A stretch of 64,000 nucleotides of DNA from Desulfovibrio inopinatus DSM 10711 (GTDB lineage Bacteria > Desulfobacterota > Desulfovibrionia > Desulfovibrionales > Desulfovibrionaceae), in the NCBI RefSeq assembly GCF_000429305.1, contig NZ_AUBP01000024.1:62001-126000 (forward strand), in the 5' to 3' direction. Positions 30,366 to 38,280 of the stretch are shown here, piece after piece. The notes beneath the pieces are model-generated. The model worked only from the letters and a program-made list of their open reading frames with translations, was not told where the DNA came from and ran no database searches. The position numbers and the translations under genes were made by a program. The stretch's first letter is position 1. Each line of letters opens with the position of its first letter.

Positions 30366-30829
30366 GCCTGTATCGTTCCACACATGGGACATATTGCGCC
30401 TTTCTGCGTGATATAAAATATGGGCGTTCCGCATGTGCACAGCCAATGCATTTCTGGGACAACGGGATATTTCCCCGTCCCTTTGAGTAAACCGCAGTTG
30501 GGGCATTTCAGCCACGTTGTGCCGACAGGCACGACGGCAACCCATTCATGCTTGCAGCTCAGGCATATTGCTTCACCTGAAACATGCGGTGAGTGCTCTT
30601 TTGATGTTGGGACGTTGGTGACGTTCTTTTGTGACGATTCAATCGCTTCAACCCCAAGCGCATCACAAATCAGCTTGTACGCCTCTTGGTCGCAGTCCAT
30701 GTGCCCACTCTCTATCATGCTGAGTTCACTCGGCTTGAGGCCGGTTATTTGGTTCAGTTCGCAGAACGTCATGTCCGCATCTTTGCGTGACCTGATGAGG
30801 TGTTGGCGTTGCTGTTCAGATATTTTCAC
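30359..30829 (-). CDS. Xre-type HTH protein with C-terminal zinc ribbons
   Basis: 156 residues from the GTG at 30829, which has AGGGAG upstream; an in-frame ATG at 30910 lacks a site and its extension spans a strong hairpin. Residues about 5-60 are a Cro/C1-type helix-turn-helix (LIRSRKDADMTFCELNQITG...LSMIESGHM). The C-terminal half has two metal knuckle pairs: CLSCKHEW...LKCPNCG and LCTCGTPI...ICPMCG. A DNA-binding regulator of the phage early region is the likeliest role. Confidence 0.75.
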   Translation of the reverse strand: MKISEQQRQHLIRSRKDADMTFCELNQITGLKPSELSMIESGHMDCDQEAYKLICDALGVEAIESSQKNVTNVPTSKEHSPHVSGEAICLSCKHEWVAVVPVGTTWLKCPNCGLLKGTGKYPVVPEMHWLCTCGTPIFYITQKGAICPMCGTIQAW

Positions 30830-30851
30830 TTGGAACACTCCCTGTTTTATC

Positions 30852-30882
30852 GGCGCGGCCCCTACGCCTGTGGGACCGCGCC
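30852..30882 (-). promoter_or_regulatory. GC-rich hairpin upstream of the Xre/zinc-ribbon gene
   Basis: GGCGCGG (30852-30858) pairs with CCGCGCC (30876-30882), continued by CCC(C)/GGG inside. It lies just before the GTG start. There is no T-run on the minus strand, so it is more likely an operon-internal mRNA structure than a terminator. Confidence 0.4.
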
Positions 30883-30959
30883 ACGTTCTGCATTTACCAG
30901 CCGCCTTCATGGTGTCGCGGCCCCGGCCTATTGTTCCCCGGTCGGGCAGGGGAATGGGA

Positions 30960-31679
30960 TTACGCTATAACCTTCATGCCAGGCAGAGCCTCTTTCAACC
31001 ATTGTTTGATGTCGGCCATGACCTTGTTTCTCCAGGCTTCGCCGTCGGCGACGAAGAGGCCAGGTTCTCCGTCTTTATTCAAACGAAACAGGAACTGACG
31101 TTCGGGCTGTTCGATCTCCTGGAATGTGCAATATGGACGTAGCGTGACGCGAGGCTTGAGTTCACGTCGGTCTACCAATCGTGCGCCGGATTCAACCGTG
31201 ACTTTTTGAGAGAGTCCATCATCGACGACGGACGCGCCGGAATCGATCTTGATAGCGGCAACCGCTTTCAGCAGTTCATCCCGGTCGTTGCTTTCGACGA
31301 ACATGGAGTGTAGTCCAATGACGAATTGCTCGTGGTCCATAAACGCATCAAAAGGGAACCCAGGAAGGAGAGGATTTGCTTCTGCGAATACTTCGCGTTG
31401 TTTGAACGCTCCAAAAGGTGGAGAAAGCAGTTCAACACGTGTCGGGCCGGAAATTCTGAGAATTGCGCTTATCGTTGGGTTGAGACCATCGACATCTTCC
31501 GCGATGTAATCTTTGAGGCCGGTCAGTGTCGTCAGGTATAACGTAGGAAAGTTCGGTTCAAAAACCGAATGAAGAGGACTGCGACTGTATTTTCTTCCAT
31601 CGATTTCGACTTCAGAACGAGAGTAAATTTGATCTTTGAGACCAGACACATACTCAAGGGCTTTGTTCAATCCTTCCAT
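30960..31679 (-). CDS. Hypothetical phage protein, DUF2303-like
   Basis: 239 residues, ATG start. Contains FPTLYLTTLTGLKDYIAEDV, RVELLSPPFGAFKQREVF and LLKAVAAIKIDSGASVVDDG, ending in LRPYCTFQEIEQPERQFLFR. This reads like the DUF2303-type proteins found beside RecT/exonuclease genes in temperate phages; I am only moderately sure of the family. Their function is not established. It lies seven bases downstream of the 111-residue gene, in the same operon. Confidence 0.7.
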   Translation of the reverse strand: MEGLNKALEYVSGLKDQIYSRSEVEIDGRKYSRSPLHSVFEPNFPTLYLTTLTGLKDYIAEDVDGLNPTISAILRISGPTRVELLSPPFGAFKQREVFAEANPLLPGFPFDAFMDHEQFVIGLHSMFVESNDRDELLKAVAAIKIDSGASVVDDGLSQKVTVESGARLVDRRELKPRVTLRPYCTFQEIEQPERQFLFRLNKDGEPGLFVADGEAWRNKVMADIKQWLKEALPGMKVIA

Positions 31680-31686
31680 GATTTAT

Positions 31687-32022
31687 TTATCCTTTCTGTT
31701 GTTTGAGTTCAGAGACATTCAATGGAAGTTCGTGTTGATTCGGTCGAAAGCCGATCTCGGGAATGTAAATGGTGTTCCCATCGGCCATGCCCGAGATTTC
31801 AACCGGGGCAACCGGGGCCAGCTTGGTAACGGTGGCATAGGAGATGCCTATGAAATTGCGTTCTTTATTTGGGCTGAAGCTGACTTTGATCTGCACCTCA
31901 CGCTTCTTTTTGTGGTCCGTGTTCGGGTCTTGAATGTTTGCGAAAACCCTTTCCAGTTCTCGATTGACAATTTCAGCCAGCCCATCATTTCCCAGACTTT
32001 GAAAATCAAGTTGTATGCTCAT
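31687..32022 (-). CDS. Hypothetical phage protein
   Basis: 111 residues, ATG preceded by AAAAGGAGACGAGAA. MSIQLDFQSLGNDGLAEIVN at the N terminus, then a charged stretch and IKVSFSPNKERNFIGISYAT. A soluble mixed alpha/beta protein by composition. It is conserved in position between RecT and the DUF2303-like gene, suggesting a recombination accessory, but no function can be given. Confidence 0.65.
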   Translation of the reverse strand: MSIQLDFQSLGNDGLAEIVNRELERVFANIQDPNTDHKKKREVQIKVSFSPNKERNFIGISYATVTKLAPVAPVEISGMADGNTIYIPEIGFRPNQHELPLNVSELKQQKG

Positions 32023-32040
32023 TTCTCGTCTCCTTTTTCC

Positions 32041-33189
32041 CTATCCTTGATCCGTCTCCGTACTCGGGCATTTCCCGTATTCAGGGCAGGATGGGCATTT
32101 CTCCGAGATGACATCGGCCTCGATCTTGGGGCAGAAGATGACGCCTTGCTCTTGCCTTTCCGCCTTCTGCTTGGCTGCAGCTTCCTCGGCCATGCGGAAG
32201 GCGCGTTCGCATTGGGCGCTGTTCCAGTTGGAGGCAAAGGCGTTTAAATCGATTTCGACCTCGGCAAGATCAAGTCCGGCCGCTTCCACAGCATGTATCG
32301 CTTCAAAACGACGCTGTTCCCGTTCCTCCTTTGTGAGGCGCGTCTTTTTCTTTTCGGGACCGGTTTCGTCGTCTTCGTCTTTTTCGTCCGGCTTCGCTTC
32401 GGCGTGCTGGGCTTCAGTTTCATCCTGGGCGGCCTCCTGTTGGGTGGACTCCTGATTCACGACCTTGGCCGGCGTTTCCTTCGGCGCTTCGCTTGCGCTT
32501 TCCGGCCGTGCCTCGGCGACCGTCATGGAATAGCTTCCATCCTCGGCCGGTATGAGGTCGTAGGTGTCGTGGACTTCATCCGTCGTTTTGATGCCCATGA
32601 GAATATCGGGGCAATACACGCGACCGAAGAACGCGGCGGAACGGTAACGGAGCATGACATCGGGCATGGTGCGCCACTTCGAGCCGTTTTTGGTGTACCA
32701 ACCTTCCTTGATGGCCATTTCCAGGGACACGGGGGCCGACTCCAGGCGCAAACCGGTCTCCCGATCCTCGGACCAGGCGATGCAGACCTTGTTTTTGATC
32801 TTCACCGAGTCGATGACGCGCTCTTCCTTGTCTTCGGAGATATCGAAGCGCAGGGGACTGAAGCGGCCACAATTGTTGATCATGGCGATGATGAACTGGG
32901 CGGACCAGGACGGGCGACCATGCACGATATAAAGGTTCTGCATGATCATGATGGGGTCGGCTCCCATGCGGGAGGCCATGTTGAGGGCAATGGCGCAGTT
33001 GGCGAGGTTGCCGACAAACTCCTTAGGAACGAGGCTGGACTCGGCGAAAATTCTGGCAACGCGTTGTGTGAATTCGAATGCCCGCAAATCTCCGAATCCG
33101 ATACTTATGGCGGGCTGGTTCGTGGATGCCGACGGCATCGGTGTCGGTGGATTGCTCTTCAATTCGTGAACCGTGGCTTTGGCGGTCAT
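32041..33189 (-). CDS. recT: RecT-family single-strand annealing protein
   Basis: 382 residues from the ATG at 33189, which has AAGGAG seven bases upstream. The core (about residues 30-230) has the RecT-like features LANCAIALNMASRMGADPIM, IMQNLYIVHGRPSWSAQFII, YTKNGSKWRTMPDVMLRYRS and AAFFGRVYCPDILMG. It anneals complementary single strands during phage recombination. The C-terminal ~150 residues are an acidic, low-complexity linker and a cysteine-bearing tail (IFCPKIEAD...KCPSCPEYGKCP), which could bind metal and is unusual for RecT. It works with the exonuclease encoded just upstream. Confidence 0.9.
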   Translation of the reverse strand: MTAKATVHELKSNPPTPMPSASTNQPAISIGFGDLRAFEFTQRVARIFAESSLVPKEFVGNLANCAIALNMASRMGADPIMIMQNLYIVHGRPSWSAQFIIAMINNCGRFSPLRFDISEDKEERVIDSVKIKNKVCIAWSEDRETGLRLESAPVSLEMAIKEGWYTKNGSKWRTMPDVMLRYRSAAFFGRVYCPDILMGIKTTDEVHDTYDLIPAEDGSYSMTVAEARPESASEAPKETPAKVVNQESTQQEAAQDETEAQHAEAKPDEKDEDDETGPEKKKTRLTKEEREQRRFEAIHAVEAAGLDLAEVEIDLNAFASNWNSAQCERAFRMAEEAAAKQKAERQEQGVIFCPKIEADVISEKCPSCPEYGKCPSTETDQG

Positions 33190-33214
33190 ATCTGTTCTCC
33201 TTTTTGTCTGCTGA

Positions 33215-34009
33215 TCAGGCCCGATACCGGCAAGACTGGTGGATCGGGCAGTATTTCGGACCACACATCATGCTGCTCGGGTTGCCGTGGAAATATCCGC
33301 CGTGCAGGATGCGCGAAGCATGATGCAGCACGCCGGGATGGTCTTCGTCGCCAAGCAAAATGTCGCGTGTGCCGTGGACGGCGGTGACTCCTGCCCGGCG
33401 TCCTCGATCCGTCTTGGCGGCCTGGAGACCAATAATGGTTCCCGGTTCGGTGATGGGAACGCCCATGGCGGCCTGGGCGAGCAGTTCGTAAATCGCAATT
33501 TGCAGACCGTAGCCTTGCGTTTTTATCGTCCTATCCTTGCCGACAACGTTTTTTCCCGTCTTCACGTCGGCGATGCCGTGGCCGACGCCGGAGAAAACAA
33601 CTCGGTCGGTCGTGCCGGTGAGCAGGAGTCCAAGGTCCGTGATTTCAAGCCCTGTGCAGAGGATTTCAACCCCGGCGTATTCAAAATTTGGTGAGACCGT
33701 GGTGCAGTACAGCGAATGCAAGGCAAGACCGATGTTCTCAACTTCTTTGGGGCTGGAGTCGTCCCAGACGACATCCTCTTTTGGTTTGTAGACCTCATCG
33801 ACCAGAGCGCCGGCGGCATCGTCGGGTGTGAGACCGGCTCCATCCATGCGGCTTTGATCGAAGACGGCGGTGGAGGCATGAACCGCTTTGCCGAGTACCG
33901 CGTTGGGACCGGAGGGAGTTCTCAACCCCTTTATATTTTTGGCTTCCCACCGTGCGGGGCAATCCATGAGTTCCTTCAGGCTCGACGCTCTGAGGCGGAT
34001 GGGATTCAT
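33215..34009 (-). CDS. PD-(D/E)XK exonuclease, RecB/Cas4-like, probable Fe-S
   Basis: 264 residues, ATG with GGAGG five bases upstream. The nuclease core shows LLTGTTDRVV, IADVKTGKNV (the D...(D/E)xK pair), and KTQGYGLQIAIYELL (the QxxxY-type motif). Cysteines at 17 (LMDCPARW) and 249, 254, 260 (CGPKYCPIHQSC) match the one-plus-three cysteine arrangement that holds a [4Fe-4S] cluster in Cas4 and AddB. Paired with RecT it gives the phage a lambda Red-like recombination module, with this enzyme producing the single-stranded ends. One base separates it from the upstream gene's stop. Confidence 0.88.
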   Translation of the reverse strand: MNPIRLRASSLKELMDCPARWEAKNIKGLRTPSGPNAVLGKAVHASTAVFDQSRMDGAGLTPDDAAGALVDEVYKPKEDVVWDDSSPKEVENIGLALHSLYCTTVSPNFEYAGVEILCTGLEITDLGLLLTGTTDRVVFSGVGHGIADVKTGKNVVGKDRTIKTQGYGLQIAIYELLAQAAMGVPITEPGTIIGLQAAKTDRGRRAGVTAVHGTRDILLGDEDHPGVLHHASRILHGGYFHGNPSSMMCGPKYCPIHQSCRYRA

Positions 34010-34010
34010 G

Positions 34011-34208
34011 TTATTCCTCCGGGTTGAGGTTGCTGACCTCGTCAGCTCTTATGAGTTGACAGCTGTGTTGATCTTGGTAATTTTCATCAAGTCCACGTCG
34101 CTCTGGCTTTGTGCTTGGGCTGCAAGCCGTGTCGTGCGAGGGCACGGCTTGCTCTTTTTCCCAGTTGAGCAGATGGCGCAGATCAATTTTGAAAATTATG
34201 GTCGGCAT
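34011..34208 (-). CDS. Small phage protein, 65 residues
   Basis: ATG at 34208 inside the end of the upstream gene. The sequence MPTIIFKIDLRHLLNWEKEQ is followed by a polar tail ending NLNPEE. Its stop codon sits in the ribosome-binding segment of the exonuclease gene, with one base before the next ATG, which supports coupled translation. No known family. Confidence 0.5.
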   Translation of the reverse strand: MPTIIFKIDLRHLLNWEKEQAVPSHDTACSPSTKPERRGLDENYQDQHSCQLIRADEVSNLNPEE

Positions 34209-34447
34209 GGCCGCCCCATTGTGGCGGGATAATCCACTCCAGCCCGTACCCCGTTCATTTCCCCGATACTTTCCATCCACGTTGGGCCCTCGTAGAAAGA
34301 GCAGTCACTGGCCTCGGTATGTCCATCCACCTCGACGCGTCCATGCATGCCGGATAATTTGATGACTTCTTCGCTTAGCGCGTCGCAGTGACCAGGGTTC
34401 CCAACTCCTGCCCTTTGGAAGTATTCGCATTGCTCACAAAATCTCAT
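34196..34447 (-). CDS. Small cysteine-containing phage protein
   Basis: 83 residues, ATG with GGGAGGGA six bases upstream. MRFCEQCEYFQRAG...GHCDA supplies three cysteines and a histidine near the N terminus and DCSFYEGP one more, so metal binding is likely. The start overlaps the stop of the upstream peptide gene as ATGA. No function assigned. Confidence 0.65.
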   Translation of the reverse strand: MRFCEQCEYFQRAGVGNPGHCDALSEEVIKLSGMHGRVEVDGHTEASDCSFYEGPTWMESIGEMNGVRAGVDYPATMGRPCRP

Positions 34448-34551
34448 GTTATCCCTCCCAGTAATTTCAACATGATCCAGGCCATGCATGGTGAGAGAAC
34501 GCAGACCACTGCAATCTCGACTGCATCAAGCCAAAACAATGTTTTTTCCAT
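34444..34551 (-). CDS. Small membrane peptide, 35 residues
   Basis: ATG at 34551 with AAGGAG seven bases upstream; ends by ATGA overlap with the next gene. After MEKTLFWLD, residues 10-31 (AVEIAVVCVLSPCMAWIMLK) form one hydrophobic helix. First gene of the leftward early operon. Membrane peptides in this position occur in some phages as host-takeover or exclusion factors, but no homologue is recognised. Confidence 0.6.
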   Translation of the reverse strand: MEKTLFWLDAVEIAVVCVLSPCMAWIMLKLLGGIT

Positions 34552-34993
34552 AAGATTCTCCTTGTTTTGACCTCCCTTTTCCCCTTCACTTCGCGTTGCT
34601 TCCCGGCGCATATCCGGCCAAGGTTGCCTACTGTCTCGCCTCCCCGAGGAGGTTTGGGTTCGGCCCGTACCGGCGTAGCAATTCGAGTCGCTTGGCTTGG
34701 TCTCGGGACCACTCCAGCCTTGACCGCTGTTTGAGCCGTGGCTTTACTGTGCGGGTGGGGTGGAAGTGGTTTTGTCGTGTTGTTGAAAGTAGTGTATCCT
34801 TATGGAAACAAAAATCAACACAAAATGTTTCCAGAAGGAACGTAGTCAGCAAGAAAAAATCCCGACCGAAGCCGGGTGGGGTGGGAGTGGTTTCTTTTTG
34901 CCTTGAAGCAAAATGAGTCATTCTGATGCATAGTGCGGCATATTGCATCTCTTGCAAAAATATTTTAAAAAAGTCTAAACAAGGGAGGGAAGG
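34552..34993. promoter_or_regulatory. Early control region between left arm and restriction-modification block
   Basis: About 440 bases with no convincing gene. A 109-codon minus-strand frame (34628-34957) crosses the likely promoter and lacks a ribosome site. The region holds the leftward promoter, an inverted repeat, a 21-base direct repeat found twice (34752-34772 and 34873-34893, 20 of 21 identical, G-rich), and near the right edge GATGCATA...TATTGCATC (34925-34949), an imperfect inverted repeat just upstream of the RHH gene. Confidence 0.55.
34791..34818 (-). promoter_or_regulatory. Leftward promoter candidate of the early operon
   Basis: On the minus strand: TTGATT (34813-34818), a 16-base spacer and TACACT (34791-34796). 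An 8-bp inverted repeat, TGGAAACA (34803-34810) and TGTTTCCA (34826-34833), straddles the -35 box and is a natural repressor site. The first leftward gene starts about 235 bases downstream, leaving a long leader. Confidence 0.5.
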
Positions 34994-35191
34994 GTGACAA
35001 AGGGCGGCAAATCTCCAAGGATTTCAGTAAGCCTGCCTGACAAGACCTATTCTGAGATGACGGCCATTGCTGAAAAGTACGACATCTCAGTTGCTTGGCT
35101 TGCCCGGCATGCTATAGCCGATTTTCTTTCTCGGTATGAATCGGAAGAATTACAGCTTCGGCTACCGATACCACTCAAAGGGAAGCATTGA
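34994..35191 (+). CDS. Ribbon-helix-helix DNA-binding protein
   Basis: 65 residues, GTG start preceded by AGGGAGGGAAGG. PRISVSLPDKTYSEMTAIAE is the beta strand plus first helix of a CopG/Arc-type fold, followed by KYDISVAWLARHAIADFLSR. Its stop overlaps the methyltransferase start (TGATG), so it is translated with the methyltransferase and may act as the control protein of the restriction-modification block, possibly binding the inverted repeat just upstream. Confidence 0.75.
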   Translation: MTKGGKSPRISVSLPDKTYSEMTAIAEKYDISVAWLARHAIADFLSRYESEELQLRLPIPLKGKH

Positions 35192-36198
35192 TGAACTTCA
35201 AAATCATATCTCTTTTTACAGGGGGAGGCGGCCTTGACCTTGGATTTGAAGCCCATGGGTTTGATCCGCTTGTCTGTGTGGACTACGACTCTGAGTCTTG
35301 CAAGACCATTCGTCATAATCGTCCCGAGTGGCCTGTTTTTGAAGGGGTCATCGAAGACTTCTGCTGTACAGGAAATGTACATGGGGTAATCGGCGGACCT
35401 CCCTGTCAAGGCTTCAGCACAGCGGGAAAAGGAAATCCAAACGATCCACGCAATAACCTTTGGAAGCATTATTTTAGAATTGTTGAGGAAACAAAACCTC
35501 TTTTCATTGTGCTTGAAAATGTGCCTGGGATGTTGAATGCAAAGAATAAGCATCATTTCGAGGAAATGGTAAAATCCTTTGAGGCTCATGGCTACCGTGT
35601 TAATTACAGCATTTTAAATGCATCTGATTTTGGCGTACCTCAAAACAGAAGAAGGCTTGTTTTGGTTGGAGGCCTTGGATTTGAAATCAAACTTCCAAGT
35701 CCTACTGTAAAAAGAGAAGTCACTGTAAGGGAAGCAATAGAAGACTTGTTGAAAACGAAAAGAGCTCCAAATCACGAGCCTAATAAACATGCTCCTCATG
35801 TTGTTGCTCGTTGGAAAAAGTTGAAAGAAGGCGAATCTGACCCTAATTATCGAAGAGCAAGACTTTACGCAGACAGGCCTAGTTCTACAATACGAGCAGG
35901 CGGAGGTTACGGGCCGAATGATGACCACCTCGCTGGCTTTCACCCGCCTATCCATTATAAACTTCCCCGCCAGCTTACTGTGAGGGAATCAGCAAGGATT
36001 CAAGGCTTTCCTGACTCTTGGATTTTTTGTGGTTCGAAGACAGCTCAAGGCCGCCAAGTTGGAAATGCAGTACCACCGCCACTTGCAAATGCAGTCGCAA
36101 AGGAAGTCAGAAAGGCACTAACCAGTTATTTCTCTGAAAATGGTTTTATCAAAGCCTGGTTGAGATTTGATGAGGAACAGGAGCTTTGCGCTATGTAG
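35191..36198 (+). CDS. DNA (cytosine-5) methyltransferase
   Basis: 335 residues. All key C5-methyltransferase motifs are present in order: SLFTGGGGLDLGFEAHG (I, SAM binding), VIGGPPCQGFS (IV, catalytic cysteine), IVLENVPGML (VI), FGVPQNRRRLVLVGG (VIII), and RESARIQGFPDSWIF plus QVGNAVPPPLANAVA (IX-X). It protects phage and host DNA from the linked endonuclease. The gene is visibly A+T-richer than the flanking phage genes, suggesting recent acquisition. Its 3' end overlaps the convergent endonuclease gene by eight bases. Confidence 0.95.
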   Translation: MNFKIISLFTGGGGLDLGFEAHGFDPLVCVDYDSESCKTIRHNRPEWPVFEGVIEDFCCTGNVHGVIGGPPCQGFSTAGKGNPNDPRNNLWKHYFRIVEETKPLFIVLENVPGMLNAKNKHHFEEMVKSFEAHGYRVNYSILNASDFGVPQNRRRLVLVGGLGFEIKLPSPTVKREVTVREAIEDLLKTKRAPNHEPNKHAPHVVARWKKLKEGESDPNYRRARLYADRPSSTIRAGGGYGPNDDHLAGFHPPIHYKLPRQLTVRESARIQGFPDSWIFCGSKTAQGRQVGNAVPPPLANAVAKEVRKALTSYFSENGFIKAWLRFDEEQELCAM

Positions 36199-37006
36199 TG
36201 CTCCAAAGTACTTCTTCATTTCGGGCCATTTTCTCTTCGATCTTTTCTTCAAAACTAGGTTTTGTGGGTGCAACACCTGCAATCAGACCTTCTTTTGAAT
36301 CTTCAAGCGTTGTCATTACAGCTTTGCTTAAGCGAAGTTTATAAGGAGAAACACTTCGGTCAAGATCAAAAACAATCCAACAAATGTCAGCATTAGAGAT
36401 GTGTTCTGCTTGCTCCATTTCTGGCATCCAATCAAAGAACGGTTGATCTACTACTACAAACATTTTCTTCCCCCACCGCCGCAATGTAGGAACTTTGATC
36501 TCAAGCTGAGGAAGTAGACGTTTGGTCGCAGAAGACCTAAAATCAGGTCTTCTGCTTGCAGGGGCTTGAAGCTCATGTTTTTGCTCGAAATGCTTGATTT
36601 CCCCTCCCATGCTTCTACCGGAAAAGTAAACTGCCTGGATCTCGATGCCGCACCAATCTTCAATTTCCCCTTCATCTTTGAGAACTATGAGATTATCGAT
36701 ACTTCCTACAGCCCCACTAGAATTATTGACTGGCTGAAGAAATGCAACTTCTCCGATTGCAAACATATCTCCTTTCTTGGCAAATGCTAACTCTGAGACA
36801 ACCTTAAACATCAATCCGTCCTCACGGAAGCGTCGTGGACAGCAAATCGCATATATAGATCCATCAGAAATAGTGCATACTCCACCTTTCTTGTTACAAG
36901 GAGCATCCACAAATGGACAATGTTTGTTCGCTCTTAACCTCCAGGTATTTTCGCTCAAATCTTCGCATGGTATGCCGTATTGTTCAGCCATTCCAAAATT
37001 AGGCAT
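36191..37006 (-). CDS. NotI-family type II restriction endonuclease
   Basis: 271 residues. The N-terminal cysteine cluster C30, C37, C44 and C56 (HCPFVDAPCNKKGGVCTISD, then ICCPRRF) parallels the four-cysteine iron site of R.NotI (CPF...C...GVC...CP.R). The catalytic-region segment DWCGIEIQAVYFSG matches the LEIQTMDFHG segment of NotI, and FEEKIEEKMARN resembles its C-terminal TDKVEARM. It is shorter than NotI (~380). The recognition site cannot be predicted. Pairing with a C5 methyltransferase fits a GC-containing target. It directly abuts vsr on the same strand. Confidence 0.82.
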   Translation of the reverse strand: MPNFGMAEQYGIPCEDLSENTWRLRANKHCPFVDAPCNKKGGVCTISDGSIYAICCPRRFREDGLMFKVVSELAFAKKGDMFAIGEVAFLQPVNNSSGAVGSIDNLIVLKDEGEIEDWCGIEIQAVYFSGRSMGGEIKHFEQKHELQAPASRRPDFRSSATKRLLPQLEIKVPTLRRWGKKMFVVVDQPFFDWMPEMEQAEHISNADICWIVFDLDRSVSPYKLRLSKAVMTTLEDSKEGLIAGVAPTKPSFEEKIEEKMARNEEVLWSTT

Positions 37007-37426
37007 CTACTCTTCCTCTTCTAAAAAAGAAGTGATTTTCTCAATTAATGCTTCACGATTTTTTGCTTTAAGCTCACATTCCCAAACAATAAGAGGATTC
37101 CATCCTAGTGCCATGATTTCCTCTTGCTTTTTCTTGTCTCTCTCAACATTTTTTTTCAGCTTTGGAAGCCAATATTCAAGATTTGATTTCGGCTTTGAAC
37201 CTCTTTTGCACCATGTATGCTGGTGCCAGAAACAACCATGGATGAAGATTACTTTTTTTCTTCCTGGAAATACAATGTCAGGTTTTCCAGGAAGGGATGC
37301 ATAATGCAATCTGTATCTATAGCCTAGAGAGTAGATTAGCTTTCTTAGTTTGATTTCAATGGATGTGTTCTTGCCTTTGATGTTGCGCATAATCTTACTG
37401 CGCTTCTCTTTGTCAAACACATCCAT
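37007..37426 (-). CDS. vsr: Vsr (very short patch repair) endonuclease
   Basis: 139 residues. Vsr nicks 5' of the T in T:G mismatches that arise by deamination of 5-methylcytosine made by a C5 methyltransferase. Family features are all visible: MDVFDKEKRSKIMRNIKGKN, SLPGKPDIVFPGRK with the catalytic aspartate, FIHGCFWHQHTWCKRG with zinc/active-site histidines and cysteines, and RDKKKQEEIMALGWNPLIVW. Its stop is adjacent to the NotI-like start, so the two form an operon facing the methyltransferase. Confidence 0.95.
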   Translation of the reverse strand: MDVFDKEKRSKIMRNIKGKNTSIEIKLRKLIYSLGYRYRLHYASLPGKPDIVFPGRKKVIFIHGCFWHQHTWCKRGSKPKSNLEYWLPKLKKNVERDKKKQEEIMALGWNPLIVWECELKAKNREALIEKITSFLEEEE

Positions 37427-37483
37427 AATTAGTACAGAATTGATAAGTAAGAATACTTAGGTTTTCCCTGAGTCAATATCTTG

Positions 37484-38266
37484 TCACTTTCTGGTCAAAT
37501 CCGACCAAGCCCACACGCATCGACCAATGATTGCACGAGAGATGTCGCCGCCGTAATGCTCGTTAAGACCATATAATAATGGCGGATATGAGAGTATGTC
37601 TGGGTTTTGACTCACAAAATTAAGCATGATCTCGCTGTCTTTACGTTTGACGAACACACGTTTGATCGAGACTGAATCGTCTGGCTCTCTGATAAGAAAT
37701 ATTCCGCCATTCGGCTCTGGGCGAAAGTCATCTTTATCTACAAGGACGATATCGTTCGGGTGGAGCAATGGAATCATGGACTCTTGCCCCTTGCCGATTT
37801 CGACCGCCACAAGGTTCGATCTAAATCGAACGCTCGGATGATTTCTGAAAACCAGAACCCACGACTTTATCCCATCACTTGGAACCATCCCGCGCCCGGC
37901 AGCAACGGGTCCGTCTGCCAGGGGGACGGCTAGATAAGGTTCTGGGAGAGGCTGAGGGTATCCGCTTTCAGCGCCAACGATCTTGGCATCGACAAAGCAG
38001 ACTTCGCGGGATTGATTTTTTATATCTTCAGGGAAAACGACTTTCCCGCCAAGGATTTCTAGCCAATCCAAAAAGTCAGAAGCATTGGGACGCCTCCCCT
38101 TTGTAAAAATTTTAGAAAGCGTTGATCGCGTCGTCTTCAGCCTTGATGCAAGCTTGTCAAGGCTTCCTGCATTTTCTGCCTCTTTTCGAAGCAAATTTAT
38201 AATCTTTTCATAATCGTTTCCCATTCCTTCATTTAACGATGTCGAGTTGTTTGGTCGAGTTTCCAT
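37484..38266 (-). CDS. CI-like repressor with S24 autoprotease domain
   Basis: 260 residues. Residues about 20-70 form a helix-turn-helix (LDKLASRLKTTRSTLSKIFT). The C-terminal LexA/S24 domain has the nucleophile Ser163 in GQESMIPLLHPNDIVLVD and the general-base Lys202 in VSIKRVFVKR. The predicted cleavage bond is Ala123-Gly124 (PVAAGRG). This layout means maintenance of lysogeny and RecA-dependent induction after DNA damage. It diverges from the Cro-like gene across a 48-base operator region. The ribosome site upstream of ATG 38266 is weak. Confidence 0.9.
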   Translation of the reverse strand: METRPNNSTSLNEGMGNDYEKIINLLRKEAENAGSLDKLASRLKTTRSTLSKIFTKGRRPNASDFLDWLEILGGKVVFPEDIKNQSREVCFVDAKIVGAESGYPQPLPEPYLAVPLADGPVAAGRGMVPSDGIKSWVLVFRNHPSVRFRSNLVAVEIGKGQESMIPLLHPNDIVLVDKDDFRPEPNGGIFLIREPDDSVSIKRVFVKRKDSEIMLNFVSQNPDILSYPPLLYGLNEHYGGDISRAIIGRCVWAWSDLTRK

Positions 38267-38280
38267 AAAGCTCTTATCTC

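Noticed and set aside
34628-34957. 109-codon minus-strand frame across the early control region
   Set aside because: It crosses the likely leftward promoter, has no ribosome site, and its unusual composition is explained by the G-rich direct repeats lying within it.
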